Shown piece by piece: positions 53,591 to 63,072 of a stretch of DNA of 64,000 nt (positions are counted from its first letter, which is position 1; each line of letters begins with the position of its first letter). This DNA comes from Streptomyces sp. NA02950 (GTDB lineage Bacteria; Actinomycetota; Actinomycetes; Streptomycetales; Streptomycetaceae), in the NCBI RefSeq assembly GCF_013364155.1, contig NZ_CP054916.1:310001-374000 (forward strand), read 5' to 3'. Under the pieces are notes generated by a model. That model made no database searches, had not been told where the DNA came from, and saw only the letters and a list, made by a program, of their open reading frames with translations. Position numbers and translations under genes: made by a program.

Positions 53591-55684
53591 CTACTTCACG
53601 TTGACGGCGTTCCATGCTGCGGCGACGGTCCGGGCCTCGGTACTGTCCTTGCCGAACAGGTCGGCGGCAGCCTGCACCGAGCCCTTCCGGGCATCCTGGA
53701 AACCGGTGTTCGAGGTGAAGTACGTCGTCACGGCCCGGAACCAGATCTTCTCGGCCGCGTCGTTGCCGACTCCCTTCACCTGGGAGTTGTCGCACGTCGG
53801 ACTGTCGCCGAACTTGGACTTACCGCTGCCGTTGGCCAGCAGGAAGAAGAAGTGGTTCGACACCCCGCCGCCGGAGTGCGGACCCAGCTGGCCGACGCCG
53901 GGTGAGAAACAGTCAGGAGAATTTCCGTCCTTGGAGGGGCGGTCCATGAACCGCTGCAACTGCTTCTGCCGGCCGTCGGCTTCGAGGCTCTCGCCTAGTG
54001 TGAAGTCCGGCGGGTCCTTCGGGTTGTTGGTGAAGAACTCGGTCATCGTGCCGAAGATGTCACTGGTGGACTCGTTGAGCGCCGACGGCTCACCCTGTTC
54101 GGACAGGGCGTTGTTCGACAAGGTCACCAGATGGCCCATCTCATGGGCAACGACGTCGAGTTCAGCGAGCGGCTTGACGTTCCGGCCGTCCCCGTCCCCG
54201 AAGACCGCGACAAAGTTCTGCGGGTCGGCGAAGGCGTTGACGACACCGTCGCCGTAGTGAGAGTAGAGGGTCGGGCCTCGCCCGTCACCGCCAAAGCCGT
54301 CGCGACCGAACTGCTTCTGGAAGAAGTCCCATGCCTGGGACGCTCCGAAGTGCACGTCGGCTGCGGCGGTGGAGCGATCGGCGTCGTCTCCGGTGCCGAA
54401 GGTGTTGTCCTGGTTGACGACGGCAGCGGCTCCGGGCACGCCGAGCGGATTGCCGTTGTCGCCTCCGCCCTGGCCGTTATCGCCTCCGTCCGGGGGTGGG
54501 GCGGTGCTACCACCGCCGTCCGGAGGTGAGGCGCTGCCGGCACCGCCCTGGTCATCGCCCGCGCTCTGGGGTGGGTACTGTCCGCCCTGGTCCTCGTCGG
54601 CGTCCTCAGGCGGAGTATCTCCGCCCAAGTCATCACCCTCGCCCAGGGACCGCGTGCCTGCGCCCGAGTACGGGATTCCGGCAAGGCGCCTGCCTGGCTC
54701 GCCCGCTCCGTAGCAGACCGGTACTCCGCTCAGGCAATACGCCGCGGAAGCCGCACGCAGGGCTGGCAAGGGCCCTATGCCGAAGGCGGCCCCTTGATTC
54801 CCGTTCCGGCCGTCACCGGAACCGTCGCCACCACCAGAGGGATCCTGCGGACCACTTGCGTCATCGGGGCCGCCGGTGCCACCACCGGGGCCACCGCCCG
54901 CACTCTGGCATTCCGGGTCCTCCGGCGCGCACTGGTTCTTGGCGTCCAGGGTGGTCATCCCGCCCCGCGTGCCGTCCTTGAGTTCGAACCCGCCCTGCCG
55001 GCTGGGTGTGGTCTCCAGCTCCACCTGCCCGCTGAACAGCGTCTTGCCTGTCCCCTTCTCCTGCAGATAGCGGTCCCGGGTGCCCAGGATGAACCCGTTC
55101 TCCGCTTCGACGTAGGTATGCACCTCGGCGGGGGTGCCGTCGGCGCGGACTCCGCGGATCACGTTCTCGTAGGCAAGCTGAGATCGCTTCTTCCCCGCCC
55201 ACACGACGAGCCGGGATCCCGCCCGGGCGTCCCGCGCGGCCCGGGCCGAGTTCTTGCCCGGGCCGGCCGCCAAGCCCTTCTTGCCCTTTCCGTCCGTCGC
55301 TCGTTCCCGCACGGGGGTGTGCTTGAACGCGCTCTTCCACGCGTCCTCGGCGGAGAGCGTGGGGTGGGTGTCGAGGTCCGGCGCCGACGAGATCGTCTGG
55401 CTGGTGCTCTTGAGCCGACCGTCCTTGGTCATATGCAGAACAAGGTCGCCGCCGATGACCGGCAAGCCCTGGTAGTACCGGTCCATCCGGATGTGCCGGT
55501 CGCCGTTCGCGTCCTGCTGAATGGCCCTCGTCCGGAACGTCTGGCCGCGCGCGTCATGCGTCTGGGCAGGATCGCTCTTGAGAGCCTCGTAGGCCAGTAA
55601 GCGAATGTCCGACCCCCGCGGATCATCCGGGTTGGCCGACGCGTTGATCGCTATGGCGGTGACGAGGGAGCCCACAAGTCCCAT
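53591..55684 (-). CDS. Secreted M4-family (thermolysin-like) metallopeptidase
   Basis: A zinc endopeptidase precursor, 697 aa from ATG 55684. An apolar secretion segment (residues 1-18) precedes an FTP/PepSY-type propeptide (about 25-255). Residues 263-420 are a Gly/Pro/Asp-rich insert not found in classical thermolysins. The catalytic domain has HEMGH at 514-518, the zinc-ligand Glu538 in NESTSDIFG, and the GGGVSNHFF motif with the active-site His near 611. ATG 55684 has no ribosome site and lacks a basic N-region. The true start is probably 19 codons upstream, where a perfect AGGAGG stands seven bases before an in-frame AAG at 55741 and an SRRTSLLA Tat-like motif follows. That AAG may be a lost ATG or a sequencing error. 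Confidence 0.9.
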   Translation of the reverse strand: MGLVGSLVTAIAINASANPDDPRGSDIRLLAYEALKSDPAQTHDARGQTFRTRAIQQDANGDRHIRMDRYYQGLPVIGGDLVLHMTKDGRLKSTSQTISSAPDLDTHPTLSAEDAWKSAFKHTPVRERATDGKGKKGLAAGPGKNSARAARDARAGSRLVVWAGKKRSQLAYENVIRGVRADGTPAEVHTYVEAENGFILGTRDRYLQEKGTGKTLFSGQVELETTPSRQGGFELKDGTRGGMTTLDAKNQCAPEDPECQSAGGGPGGGTGGPDDASGPQDPSGGGDGSGDGRNGNQGAAFGIGPLPALRAASAAYCLSGVPVCYGAGEPGRRLAGIPYSGAGTRSLGEGDDLGGDTPPEDADEDQGGQYPPQSAGDDQGGAGSASPPDGGGSTAPPPDGGDNGQGGGDNGNPLGVPGAAAVVNQDNTFGTGDDADRSTAAADVHFGASQAWDFFQKQFGRDGFGGDGRGPTLYSHYGDGVVNAFADPQNFVAVFGDGDGRNVKPLAELDVVAHEMGHLVTLSNNALSEQGEPSALNESTSDIFGTMTEFFTNNPKDPPDFTLGESLEADGRQKQLQRFMDRPSKDGNSPDCFSPGVGQLGPHSGGGVSNHFFFLLANGSGKSKFGDSPTCDNSQVKGVGNDAAEKIWFRAVTTYFTSNTGFQDARKGSVQAAADLFGKDSTEARTVAAAWNAVNVK

Positions 55685-55747
55685 GGTCGCTAAGAGAGAC
55701 GTGCGCCGGCTGTAGAGGGGAGATCGTCGTCGCCGTGTCTTGTGAAG

Positions 55748-55754
55748 TCCTCCT
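55748..55754 (-). promoter_or_regulatory. Ribosome binding site without a start codon
   Basis: AGGAGGA is an ideal site placed seven bases upstream of an in-frame AAG (55741) in the protease gene. No ATG, GTG, TTG or CTG exists at the right distance. Confidence 0.6.
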
Positions 55755-55785
55755 GTTGACAGGTGGATTGGTCGCGTAGACGACC

Positions 55786-55808
55786 TCTCGGCACACGGTG
55801 TGCCGAGA
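55786..55808. promoter_or_regulatory. Perfect palindrome upstream of the protease
   Basis: TCTCGGCACAC-G-GTGTGCCGAGA is an 11-bp perfect inverted repeat with a one-base centre. It lies about 45-70 nt upstream of the expected protease start, a place suited to an operator. The tight centre makes a protein-binding dyad more likely than an RNA stem. Confidence 0.5.
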
Positions 55809-56061
55809 CACCCGGCAAGGCGGGACTGGAGCGCATACCCCTCTCCGCACCTGTTTCGCGGCTCGCAGGGCGCTCGGACGGGGGCAAGAGCGCCCTTGTT
55901 CCGCGCCGGGAAAGTATTGCGGCGCAAGCCGCGGCAGGCGCATCGATAGCGGCGTTTGAATTCCGCGCCGATGCCCGCCTGTGCCGGGTGAGAGGAATTC
56001 AAGGACCGACGAACGTCCCGCGGATCGGCCTGAAGGAGGACCCTTCCCTCGACCAACGTCG

Positions 56062-56260
56062 GTGCTTTCCGGGCTGTCGGCGCCAGTCGTCGAGGTCGTG
56101 GTGGACGGCGGTGACGTCGTGGTGGTCACGGCCCCGCCCGGGAGGACGCGGTTGCCGTGTCCGGTGTGCGGGACGCCTACGGCGAAGGTGCACGGGTACC
56201 AGGGCCGGACGGTGAGGGACGTGCCGGTGACGGCCCGGCCGTCAGGTCGTCGACCACGTG
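56062..56260 (+). pseudogene. ISL3-family transposase remnant (N-terminal scrap)
   Basis: The frame from the GTG at 56062 reads VLSGLSAPVVEVV, then LPCPVCGTPTAKVHGYQGR and VRDVPVTARPSG. This is the zinc-finger-like start of an ISL3-type transposase. Homology is lost after about 65 residues, and the DDE domain is absent. No terminal repeats were found. Confidence 0.65.
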
Positions 56261-56380
56261 TTGCGACGACTTCTGGAAAGCGCCGTCCCGATGACGGGGG
56301 AGGTCGATCGTCGGCCCGCCAGTGCCTGATGGCACGTCATCATCAGTCCCGAAAGGGCGCCTGCATTCCCGCCGCTGCGG

Positions 56381-57640
56381 TTAGGGGGTGCCCTTGGTGA
56401 ACAGGGTTCGTTCGAGCGCGGATCGGATGGAGCCGGAGGCGCTGTCACTGGCCGGGGTAAGCGCCAGTACCGCCGTCATCAGAAGCAGCACCCGAACGCC
56501 TCCGCCGGTGGCGCTGTCCACTCCGGGCAGCAACGGAATGACCCCGGCGAACGCCACGAGAACGAGGCTGGAGCCGGTGCGGCGCACGAGCCGGGCGGCC
56601 CGGGAGGCCGACGGCTCAGCAGTGCTGTGTTGCATGAGGGCCTCCAGATCGCCCGTAGCGAGGGCGAGGACACCCATGCGCAGCGAGGTGGTGATTGCGT
56701 CGTACTCCTGGGCGGTGCGCACCTGAGTGATCGCGCGGTCGTGGCGTCGGATCAGTTCTGCCAGAGCCGCGTGGAACTGTCTTGCCTGGCGTCTTGCCGC
56801 GACCTCAGTGATCGAGGTTCTACGTCGAACGATCGCGGTCTCGTTGGCGACTTGGGTTGCAACGGCAAGTCGGTCCCTGACGACCTTGATGTTTCGCGGA
56901 TCCCACCACCGGGCCCGCCCTTGGAAACACGCCGCTGTGGCCGCCGTGAGTGCGACCAGCACGGCGTCGAGGGGACGAGGTCGATGAGGCTGCTGGTATC
57001 TGCGGTTGAGCAGTCCTTCAACCGTGCCGATCCAGCGGTTCACTTGTAAGCCCAGGATCACACCGAACAGCCCTGCCGCAGCCGTGATCAACTGCTGGCC
57101 TGGCGGGATGGACAAGGCTGTCTCAACGGTCAGCCAGGAAGCCACAACAGCGACAGAAGCAGTGGCAAGCACCATTCCCGGTACAAACCAATAAGCAACC
57201 TGCGGATGCGTGACGCGCCAGATCGTGCCTCGAAGGCCGAGTGCCCCGAAGACGGAGACGATCTCGCGCATGTCATTCCGGGTAACGAGGAGAGTGCTGA
57301 GACAGACGGCGGACCAGGTCGCTGTGGGAAAGAGCCACCAGGGCGCGCCGGTGGTACCGTCGGTGCCCGTCGCGAACAGTGTGGCCACCACACCGGCAGT
57401 GACAGAGGCTGCCGCCATTCCGACTGCTGTGACAACGGTGGCGACGTAGTTGGTCACAAACCGCAGGTTCAGCGGGTAGCGGTTACGGATCCAAGCGTGG
57501 AGCACAGCCGTCTGGACCATGCGCCGCTCGCTGTCACCGAGATCGGGAAAGGCCAGCACATACCGGCGGGTCTGTGAAGCGATGTCCCGCAACCACTGTG
57601 CCTCCTGGCGGAGAAGTTCGTCATGGCTCAAGACCCGCAT
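56381..57640 (-). CDS. Multi-pass membrane protein of unknown function
   Basis: About 419 aa from ATG 57640 (MRVLSHDELLRQEAQ); a longer frame reaches 57769 but adds only Arg-rich residues without a ribosome site. After a polar N-terminus there are roughly four apolar helices between residues 60 and 200, a soluble middle with several Arg-rich helical segments (about 205-345), and one or two apolar helices before a polar C-terminus. I recognise no catalytic motif or family. It stands alone, facing an ISL3 remnant and the protease, and no partner is evident. Confidence 0.7.
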   Translation of the reverse strand: MRVLSHDELLRQEAQWLRDIASQTRRYVLAFPDLGDSERRMVQTAVLHAWIRNRYPLNLRFVTNYVATVVTAVGMAAASVTAGVVATLFATGTDGTTGAPWWLFPTATWSAVCLSTLLVTRNDMREIVSVFGALGLRGTIWRVTHPQVAYWFVPGMVLATASVAVVASWLTVETALSIPPGQQLITAAAGLFGVILGLQVNRWIGTVEGLLNRRYQQPHRPRPLDAVLVALTAATAACFQGRARWWDPRNIKVVRDRLAVATQVANETAIVRRRTSITEVAARRQARQFHAALAELIRRHDRAITQVRTAQEYDAITTSLRMGVLALATGDLEALMQHSTAEPSASRAARLVRRTGSSLVLVAFAGVIPLLPGVDSATGGGVRVLLLMTAVLALTPASDSASGSIRSALERTLFTKGTP

Positions 57641-58105
57641 GCGGCTGAGTCTTCCCAAGGTGAGGCCGCCACAAGCTCGTTGATCGGTCTTACGACGAAC
57701 GATGCGCGCAGCTGTTCGCGTTCGGCGACGTCGAACGTCGACTGGTGGTACTGCACGCGGACAACCCATGTGGATGGCGGGCCGGGGACGCGGCTCTCGA
57801 CGGCATGAGCCGCCCGCCAGACCGCCTCAACGCGTTGACGGATGCCGTGCGCGACGGGTTGGACCTGGCGATGGTCGCCGATACGCGGAGGGGACGCTGG
57901 ACGTGGTTGACGCCCTGGTGGCTGCCCGCACCTGGATGGACGGGCCTCGAGCCGAAACGTGGTCCCCCGGTCACGGGACAGCTGCAGATGGCGGCGGGGC
58001 GAGGCTCATGCCCGGGCATCGCGCATGGCCGCGCCCCGCTCCGGACGCACTGGCCGTACGCGGTAACCGGTGTTCGAGGGTGATGTGACTGGGTGGGGCT
58101 GTGGT
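57641..58105. other. Intergenic stretch without a supported gene
   Basis: Open frames on both strands cover this span, but none has a start with a ribosome site or a recognisable motif. It should contain the promoter of the membrane-protein gene and the 3' end of the catabolic operon transcript. I saw no strong hairpin after the YhfX-like stop. Confidence 0.4.
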
Positions 58106-59296
58106 TTACGCGGGCCAGGAGGTGGCGGAGCCGTCGGCGGACCAGATACCGGCGACGCGGGGGGTGCTGGTGGACAGGCCGGTGATGCCTGCGGTGTAGG
58201 CGCGGGTGACGAACGCCTGGATGCGGAAGCCGAACACGACGCTCGCGCCGATCTCGGGGGCGGCGTGTCCCGTCGGGTGCAGCTGGCCGTAGTAGTCGAT
58301 GGCCTGCGCCGGCGGCAGGGTGGCGGACAGCAGTGCGGCCGAGGACGGGTCGTGGCCGACGATGGCCCGCATGGGGTAGGGCGGGAAGACGGGGTCGACG
58401 TACATGCCGCCGCCGAAGCAGTAGGCGCGACCGCCGTAGAGGTGGCTGACCTCGCTGAGGTAGCACACTGCTGGCAGTTCGGGCAGGTCACGCACGGCGT
58501 GCCAGGGGGTGGTGCCGGTCAGGGCGTGGCCTGGTTCGACCTGGGTGACCCCGACGGAGGCGAGGGCAGAGAGGGTCTCGGTGGAGGTGGTGCCGGGGCC
58601 GTTGATCTGGATGTCGGTGCGGCCGTGGTCGCCCAGCCGGCTCGCGGCCCGCTCCAGGGTGGTGAGGTTGCGGGTTCGGCGCACGGTGCGGGTCTCGCGG
58701 TCGAACAGCAGGGCGGGAAAGGTGGTGATGCCGGCGAAGTGCGCCGAGTCGAGGGCATCGAGCTGGTCGGCGACGGCGAGGACATCGCCGGCGGGGAAGC
58801 CGCCTTCGTGCCCGGAGTAGAACTCATCACCTTCGGCGTACACGCGCGCGAGCAGCGCCTGGTCGTGGCCGCAGGCGGCTGCGGCCTTGGCTGCCTGGCG
58901 TGCCTTGTCGTGGTTGAAGACGGTCCAGTTGGCCGGGTGCATCGACGCTGCGGCGCTGGCTTCGGCCTGGGGGACTTGCACGAGGTGCCCGATGTGGCCG
59001 AGTTGCATGCCGGCTCGGAAGGTGGCGCGGGCGCATTCCATGTCGACCGCGACGCTGGCTTCGATGCCACCAGCGGTGATCGCCTTGCATGCGTCGGGAT
59101 TGCGGCCGATCTGCTTCGTCATGGCGAAGGCGGTCAGCCCGAGCCGGGTGGCCTCGCTGGAGATGGACTGGGCGTTTGCGGTGATCGCATCGAGGTCGAG
59201 GACATAGGTATTGGCCGGCAGCTGTCCCTGCTGATGGAGGGAGATGGCCGCGTCGATCAGTGCGGGATTGCGGCGGCGGAGGAGGTCGAGGAACAC
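58106..59296 (-). CDS. YhfX-like PLP-dependent enzyme (alanine-racemase fold)
   Basis: A 396-aa protein resembling the YhfX group, which share the PLP-binding barrel of alanine racemases and D-amino-acid lyases. The likely Schiff-base lysine is Lys61 in FAMTKQIGRNP, on the strand where racemases have their PLP lysine. Later features are QINGPGTTSTE, QVEPGHALTGTTPWH and SEVSHLYGGRAYCFGGG. Its reaction is unknown; racemization, epimerization or elimination of an amino acid released by the operon are all possible. It is the last gene of the operon, 46 nt after the SIS gene. Confidence 0.85.
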   Translation of the reverse strand: MFLDLLRRRNPALIDAAISLHQQGQLPANTYVLDLDAITANAQSISSEATRLGLTAFAMTKQIGRNPDACKAITAGGIEASVAVDMECARATFRAGMQLGHIGHLVQVPQAEASAAASMHPANWTVFNHDKARQAAKAAAACGHDQALLARVYAEGDEFYSGHEGGFPAGDVLAVADQLDALDSAHFAGITTFPALLFDRETRTVRRTRNLTTLERAASRLGDHGRTDIQINGPGTTSTETLSALASVGVTQVEPGHALTGTTPWHAVRDLPELPAVCYLSEVSHLYGGRAYCFGGGMYVDPVFPPYPMRAIVGHDPSSAALLSATLPPAQAIDYYGQLHPTGHAAPEIGASVVFGFRIQAFVTRAYTAGITGLSTSTPRVAGIWSADGSATSWPA

Positions 59297-59342
59297 GGTG
59301 GGACTCCGGTCGAGATGGCGCAGGTCGCTGGCGGGCGCGGGA

Positions 59343-60383
59343 TCAGTGAGTGAGGGTGACTTTGTTGAGCCCGGTGGGCTGGTCGGGGTCTATGCCGAGG
59401 GCTGCGGCGGTGGCCAGGGCGAGTTGCTGACCCCGCACGGTGGCCAGCAGGCACTCGCCCATGTGACCGAGGGCAGGCCATCTGGCGTCGGCCTCGATTC
59501 CCGTGCCGCTCAGGCTGACCTGCGCCCCGCGGCGGGTGAGGTCGCCGCGCAGCGCGCGGGTGTCGTCATCGGCCGGGCCGGAGCCGGCGAACAGTACGGC
59601 CCGGGACCCCGGCCCGCATGCAGCGATGGGCCCGTGGCGGAAGTCGGCTGTGGAGAAGCCGTGGGCCATGCTGCCGGTGGTCTCCTGTACCTTCAGGGCG
59701 GTCTCCAGCGCGGCCGGGTAGCACGCACCACGGCCGACCACGGCGATCCGGTGGTGTTCGGTCGGCCTCGTCGCAACCGGTGCGACAGATTCGTGGTCGG
59801 CGAGGATGTCGCTGACATGGCGCGGGAGCTGCGCGGCGTCCGCGGCTGTCAGGCCACCGGGCCCCAGACCGCTGGCGATGGCGAGGACGGCGAGCATTTG
59901 GCTGGTCACCGTTTTCGTCGCGGGCACCGCCTTCTCGGGTCCCGCAGCGAGGTCGACGCTGTGGTGCGCCAAGCGCGCCAGCGGCGAGCCCGGGTCGTTG
60001 GTGACCGTAATGACCGAAGCGCCGCAGGCCGCGTAGCGTCCGGCGATGTCGACGATCTCCGGCGTCTGCCCCGACTGGGACAGCGCGACCAACAGCCAAC
60101 CGTTGAAGTGCTCCGGGGACCGCTGGTAGGCGGTGGCGATGCTGGGGGCGACCAGGCAGGTCGGCAGGCCGCTTTGGTGCTCGACGGCGTACCGGCCGAG
60201 CAGGGCAGCGTGGTCCGATGATCCCCGGGCCAGGAACGCGACCCCGGCGATGCGGCCCATCCCCTCGGCGATGGAGTTCACCTGCCCGGCGATCGGGGCG
60301 AACCTGTCAGCGAGGTTGGCCAGAACCTCAGGCTGCTGGCTCATCTCGGCGTGCATGTGCCGCCCGAGGAGTGCGGTGCTCAC
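59343..60383 (-). CDS. SIS-domain sugar isomerase/deaminase or deglycase
   Basis: A 346-aa protein with two SIS domains and no glutaminase domain. It resembles GlmS isomerase halves, NagB-II type deaminases and FrlB-type deglycases. The first domain has ARGSSDHAALLGRY and ALSQSGQTPE; the second has VGRGACYPAALETALKVQE and STADFRHGP. Such enzymes act on amino-sugar 6-phosphates or 6-phosphofructosamines in the cytosol. I chose GTG 60383: it follows GGAGG by six bases and overlaps the permease stop as GTGA. The kinase encoded upstream would supply its phosphorylated substrate. Confidence 0.88.
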   Translation of the reverse strand: MSTALLGRHMHAEMSQQPEVLANLADRFAPIAGQVNSIAEGMGRIAGVAFLARGSSDHAALLGRYAVEHQSGLPTCLVAPSIATAYQRSPEHFNGWLLVALSQSGQTPEIVDIAGRYAACGASVITVTNDPGSPLARLAHHSVDLAAGPEKAVPATKTVTSQMLAVLAIASGLGPGGLTAADAAQLPRHVSDILADHESVAPVATRPTEHHRIAVVGRGACYPAALETALKVQETTGSMAHGFSTADFRHGPIAACGPGSRAVLFAGSGPADDDTRALRGDLTRRGAQVSLSGTGIEADARWPALGHMGECLLATVRGQQLALATAAALGIDPDQPTGLNKVTLTH

Positions 60384-61891
60384 TGTGTGCCTCCGGTTTG
60401 CAGGTCGGGTCGATGCGCTGCGGGGGTCCGGCCGTCGGCTTCGCGTGGGGCGCGGTCCGTCTCTTCGGCTGTCTCGGTGTCGGCCTCCGTGTCGGATTCG
60501 AAGACGTGGCCCATGGCGGAGACCAGAGCGGGCCTCCTGGCGCGCAGGAAGATCAGATATCCGGCGCCAAGGACCATCCAGGCGACGATGAGATACGGGA
60601 CGAGGTTGTTCGGCCACGCGGGCAGCGGATGGATCTGGCCCCATATCGGCAGCAGCATCAAGATCGCGGTGGCCACCGGGAGGACGCCGAGTCGGATCCA
60701 CCGGAACTCGCTCGGGTGCTCACGCCGGTAGAAGCGGATAACCGCCAGGCTGATCAGGATGTAGATGATGATCATGCCCAGGCCCAGCACGGTGCCCGCG
60801 AAGCTGTACACGCCCAACGGCCCGAACTTTGCTCCCATAAGGAAGGTGAAGGCAAAGGAGAAGAGCATGTAGCCGCCGAGGGCGATGTGGGGGATCTGGC
60901 GGCGGCTGGTCCGTCCGAGTGCCTTGGGCAGGATTCCTTCGCGGCCCATGGCGAACAACACCCGCACGAAGGAGTTGGAGCCGGAGACGAAGTTCGCGAA
61001 CTGGCCGACGATCACGGTGAGCATCAACGCCCAGGTGACGCCCCAGTACCGATGGGCCAACGTCGTCCACGGCGAAGCGTCGGCGGCGAATGCGTTCGCG
61101 TGCCCTGGGCCGTAGCCGATCGCCGCGCCATAGGCGGTGAGGGCGTAGAAGGTTCCGATGACGATGACCGCGCTGAACAATGCGACCGGTACGGTGCGCT
61201 TGGCCGCCTTGGCCTCCTCACCGAGGGTGGCCACCGATTCGAAGCCGATGAACATCAACACGCCCCACAACATGCCCGTGCCCAGGCCGGAGGTGCCGCC
61301 CAGCGAGTGGGTGGGGCTGAACGGGGCCAGGCTGAGACCGTGGTCGCCGCCCTTGCCGAGGATGGTGAGCGTGAGGCCGAGCATCACGCCGACTTCGAGG
61401 ACGAGGAAGACCATCGCGACCTTGGCCGAGTCCGAGATGCCCAGCGCGTTGATGCCCCACACGATCAATCCGAACAGCAAGGTCATCAGCTGCCATGCGA
61501 TGTGCACATGGAAGACCGCGGCGAGGAACTGGGAGCTGTAGGTGCCGATCGCGGCGAGCAGCATCGGGGCGACCATGCCGTAGCTGAGCAGCAGCAGCCA
61601 GCCGGAGATGAAGCCGCCCGCGGGGCCGAAGCCGTGCGTGTTGAACGTGTACGCGAAGCCCGCGGCAGGGATCTTGCGTGCGAACGCGGCGATGGTGTTC
61701 GCGACCAGCAAGCAGGCGATCAGAGCGAGCAGGACCGCCAGCGGCAGCGCGTACCCAGCACCCGCGGCGGCCGGTGGGGTGTTGAACGCAACACTCGTGG
61801 CGGGCCCCATGAAGGCCATGCACATCGCGACCGAACCGGCGATGGACAAGGTGTTGCGTCGAAGCGAGTGGCGCGCGTTGGTGTCGGTCAT
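60380..61891 (-). CDS. APC-family amino acid/amine permease
   Basis: A 503-aa integral membrane transporter with about 12 apolar helices. The first helices follow the family pattern (AGSVAMCMAFMGPATSVAF, then FARKIPAAGFAYTFN), and GFESVATLGEEAK is the helix-6 motif. The last 60 residues are an acidic, disordered cytoplasmic tail. It should import the substrate of the operon, which is therefore likely to carry an amino-acid or amine part. The ATG overlaps the kinase stop (ATGA), and the stop overlaps the next start (GTGA). Confidence 0.92.
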   Translation of the reverse strand: MTDTNARHSLRRNTLSIAGSVAMCMAFMGPATSVAFNTPPAAAGAGYALPLAVLLALIACLLVANTIAAFARKIPAAGFAYTFNTHGFGPAGGFISGWLLLLSYGMVAPMLLAAIGTYSSQFLAAVFHVHIAWQLMTLLFGLIVWGINALGISDSAKVAMVFLVLEVGVMLGLTLTILGKGGDHGLSLAPFSPTHSLGGTSGLGTGMLWGVLMFIGFESVATLGEEAKAAKRTVPVALFSAVIVIGTFYALTAYGAAIGYGPGHANAFAADASPWTTLAHRYWGVTWALMLTVIVGQFANFVSGSNSFVRVLFAMGREGILPKALGRTSRRQIPHIALGGYMLFSFAFTFLMGAKFGPLGVYSFAGTVLGLGMIIIYILISLAVIRFYRREHPSEFRWIRLGVLPVATAILMLLPIWGQIHPLPAWPNNLVPYLIVAWMVLGAGYLIFLRARRPALVSAMGHVFESDTEADTETAEETDRAPREADGRTPAAHRPDLQTGGTQ

Positions 61892-62997
61892 CTGCGGGAG
61901 TCCTTACAAGCGAAGCGGCTATCGACGTGCGGGTCCGCAGGGGAAGCCTGCGAGGACGCCGACCCAGCCGGGCGAGCACCCTGTGCCATGGTCTGGCGTG
62001 AGGACGGTGGTCGGTGCGACGGCAGTGGATTCTCCAAGGGCCACTGTGCTGAACCCGGCTGATCACTTCCCAGCTGGTCCAAGGCGAGCGCGACCGCACC
62101 GTAGAGAGAGGCGTCCTCCATGAAATGTGCGGCAACCACCTGCGGGGGGAACGGCACCCTCCGGTCTAGACATGCCGACAAGGCCGGCAGGATTGCGTCG
62201 GCCGAGGCCATCATGCCGCCGCCCACCACGACCCGTTCCGGATCAACGAACACCGCGATATTGGCGATCGCCCTGCCCAACGTATCGAGCATCTCGTCCA
62301 CGATCTCGCGTGCCGCGGAGTCGGTCCGCTCGAACAGCGCCGCCGCGGTCAGCTCGACGCCGAGCAGTTCGCCGGCCCGATCGCCGAGCGCCTTGCCGCC
62401 GACGATCTCCTCCAGCGGCGCCCGCCCGTCGGCGACACCAACGGCCGAGGCGCCGCCGGGATCGACATACGCGATCTCCCCCGCGGCCTGATGAGCACCA
62501 CCCACAACCTCGCCGCCGACCGTCAACGCTGCGGCAATGCCCGTCCCCAGGCTGGCGTAGACACCAGGATCCACGCCTCGCAACGCTCCGAAGCGGACCT
62601 CGGCCAGAGCGCCGGCGCGCACATCGTTGCAGACCGCAGGCACCTGATCGATCTCCAGAGCCTGCTGGAGCCGCCGCGCCAGGGCGATGTTCTCCCAGCC
62701 CGGAAGGTTCGGCGTCAACAAGATCCGATCAGGCTGGATCACACCGGGGGCCACGGCGGCGTAAGCGCGGACCGGCGCTGCGTAGGCATCCACCGCACGA
62801 TGCTCCAGGTGGCGGACGGCCGCAGCAGTCCGCTGCAGTGCCTGGTCCGGGCCCTGCTGGGCCCGGGTGTCCAAGCGCACCCGCTCCAGCAGTCCACGGG
62901 CGGACGCCAAGGCGACCTCGATGTTCGTCCCGCCGAAATCGACGCCGATCGCCGTCCGCCCACCGTGCCGATCTCGGCCCACGTATCCTTCGAACAT
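61888..62997 (-). CDS. ROK-family sugar kinase
   Basis: A 369-aa kinase of the ROK (repressor, ORF, kinase) family. The N-terminal ATP-binding loop is GVDFGGTNIEVAL; SLGTGIAAALTVGG and GGGMMASAD are the later nucleotide-site motifs, and the VCNDVRAGALAE aspartate is the likely catalytic base. The CxCGxxGC zinc motif of many ROK kinases is missing; the position reads VDPGGASAVGVADGRAPLEE. About 60 residues at the C-terminus are disordered and Pro/Ser-rich. First gene of the operon; ATG 62997 lies close to a palindrome. ROK kinases usually phosphorylate hexoses or amino sugars at C6, which fits the SIS enzyme downstream. Confidence 0.9.
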   Translation of the reverse strand: MFEGYVGRDRHGGRTAIGVDFGGTNIEVALASARGLLERVRLDTRAQQGPDQALQRTAAAVRHLEHRAVDAYAAPVRAYAAVAPGVIQPDRILLTPNLPGWENIALARRLQQALEIDQVPAVCNDVRAGALAEVRFGALRGVDPGVYASLGTGIAAALTVGGEVVGGAHQAAGEIAYVDPGGASAVGVADGRAPLEEIVGGKALGDRAGELLGVELTAAALFERTDSAAREIVDEMLDTLGRAIANIAVFVDPERVVVGGGMMASADAILPALSACLDRRVPFPPQVVAAHFMEDASLYGAVALALDQLGSDQPGSAQWPLENPLPSHRPPSSRQTMAQGARPAGSASSQASPADPHVDSRFACKDSRR

Positions 62998-63007
62998 GAT
63001 GAAGAGT

Positions 63008-63018
63008 CTTTATTAAAG
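63008..63018. promoter_or_regulatory. Candidate ROK operator near the kinase start
   Basis: CTTTA-T-TAAAG is a perfect 5-bp dyad 11 nt upstream of the kinase ATG in an AT-rich patch. ROK repressors often bind AT-rich dyads at their own promoters. It lies downstream of a TTGACG box (complement at 63028-63033) that could be the -35 element of the kinase operon. Confidence 0.45.
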
Positions 63019-63072
63019 AACCTTTAGCGTCAACCCCCGTTTGGTGATCAACACACGTGAAGCGCCCTACAC

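Noticed and set aside
57702..58088. Plus-strand frames between the membrane protein and the YhfX-like gene
   Set aside because: Biased composition and no recognisable domain or ribosome site; treated as intergenic.
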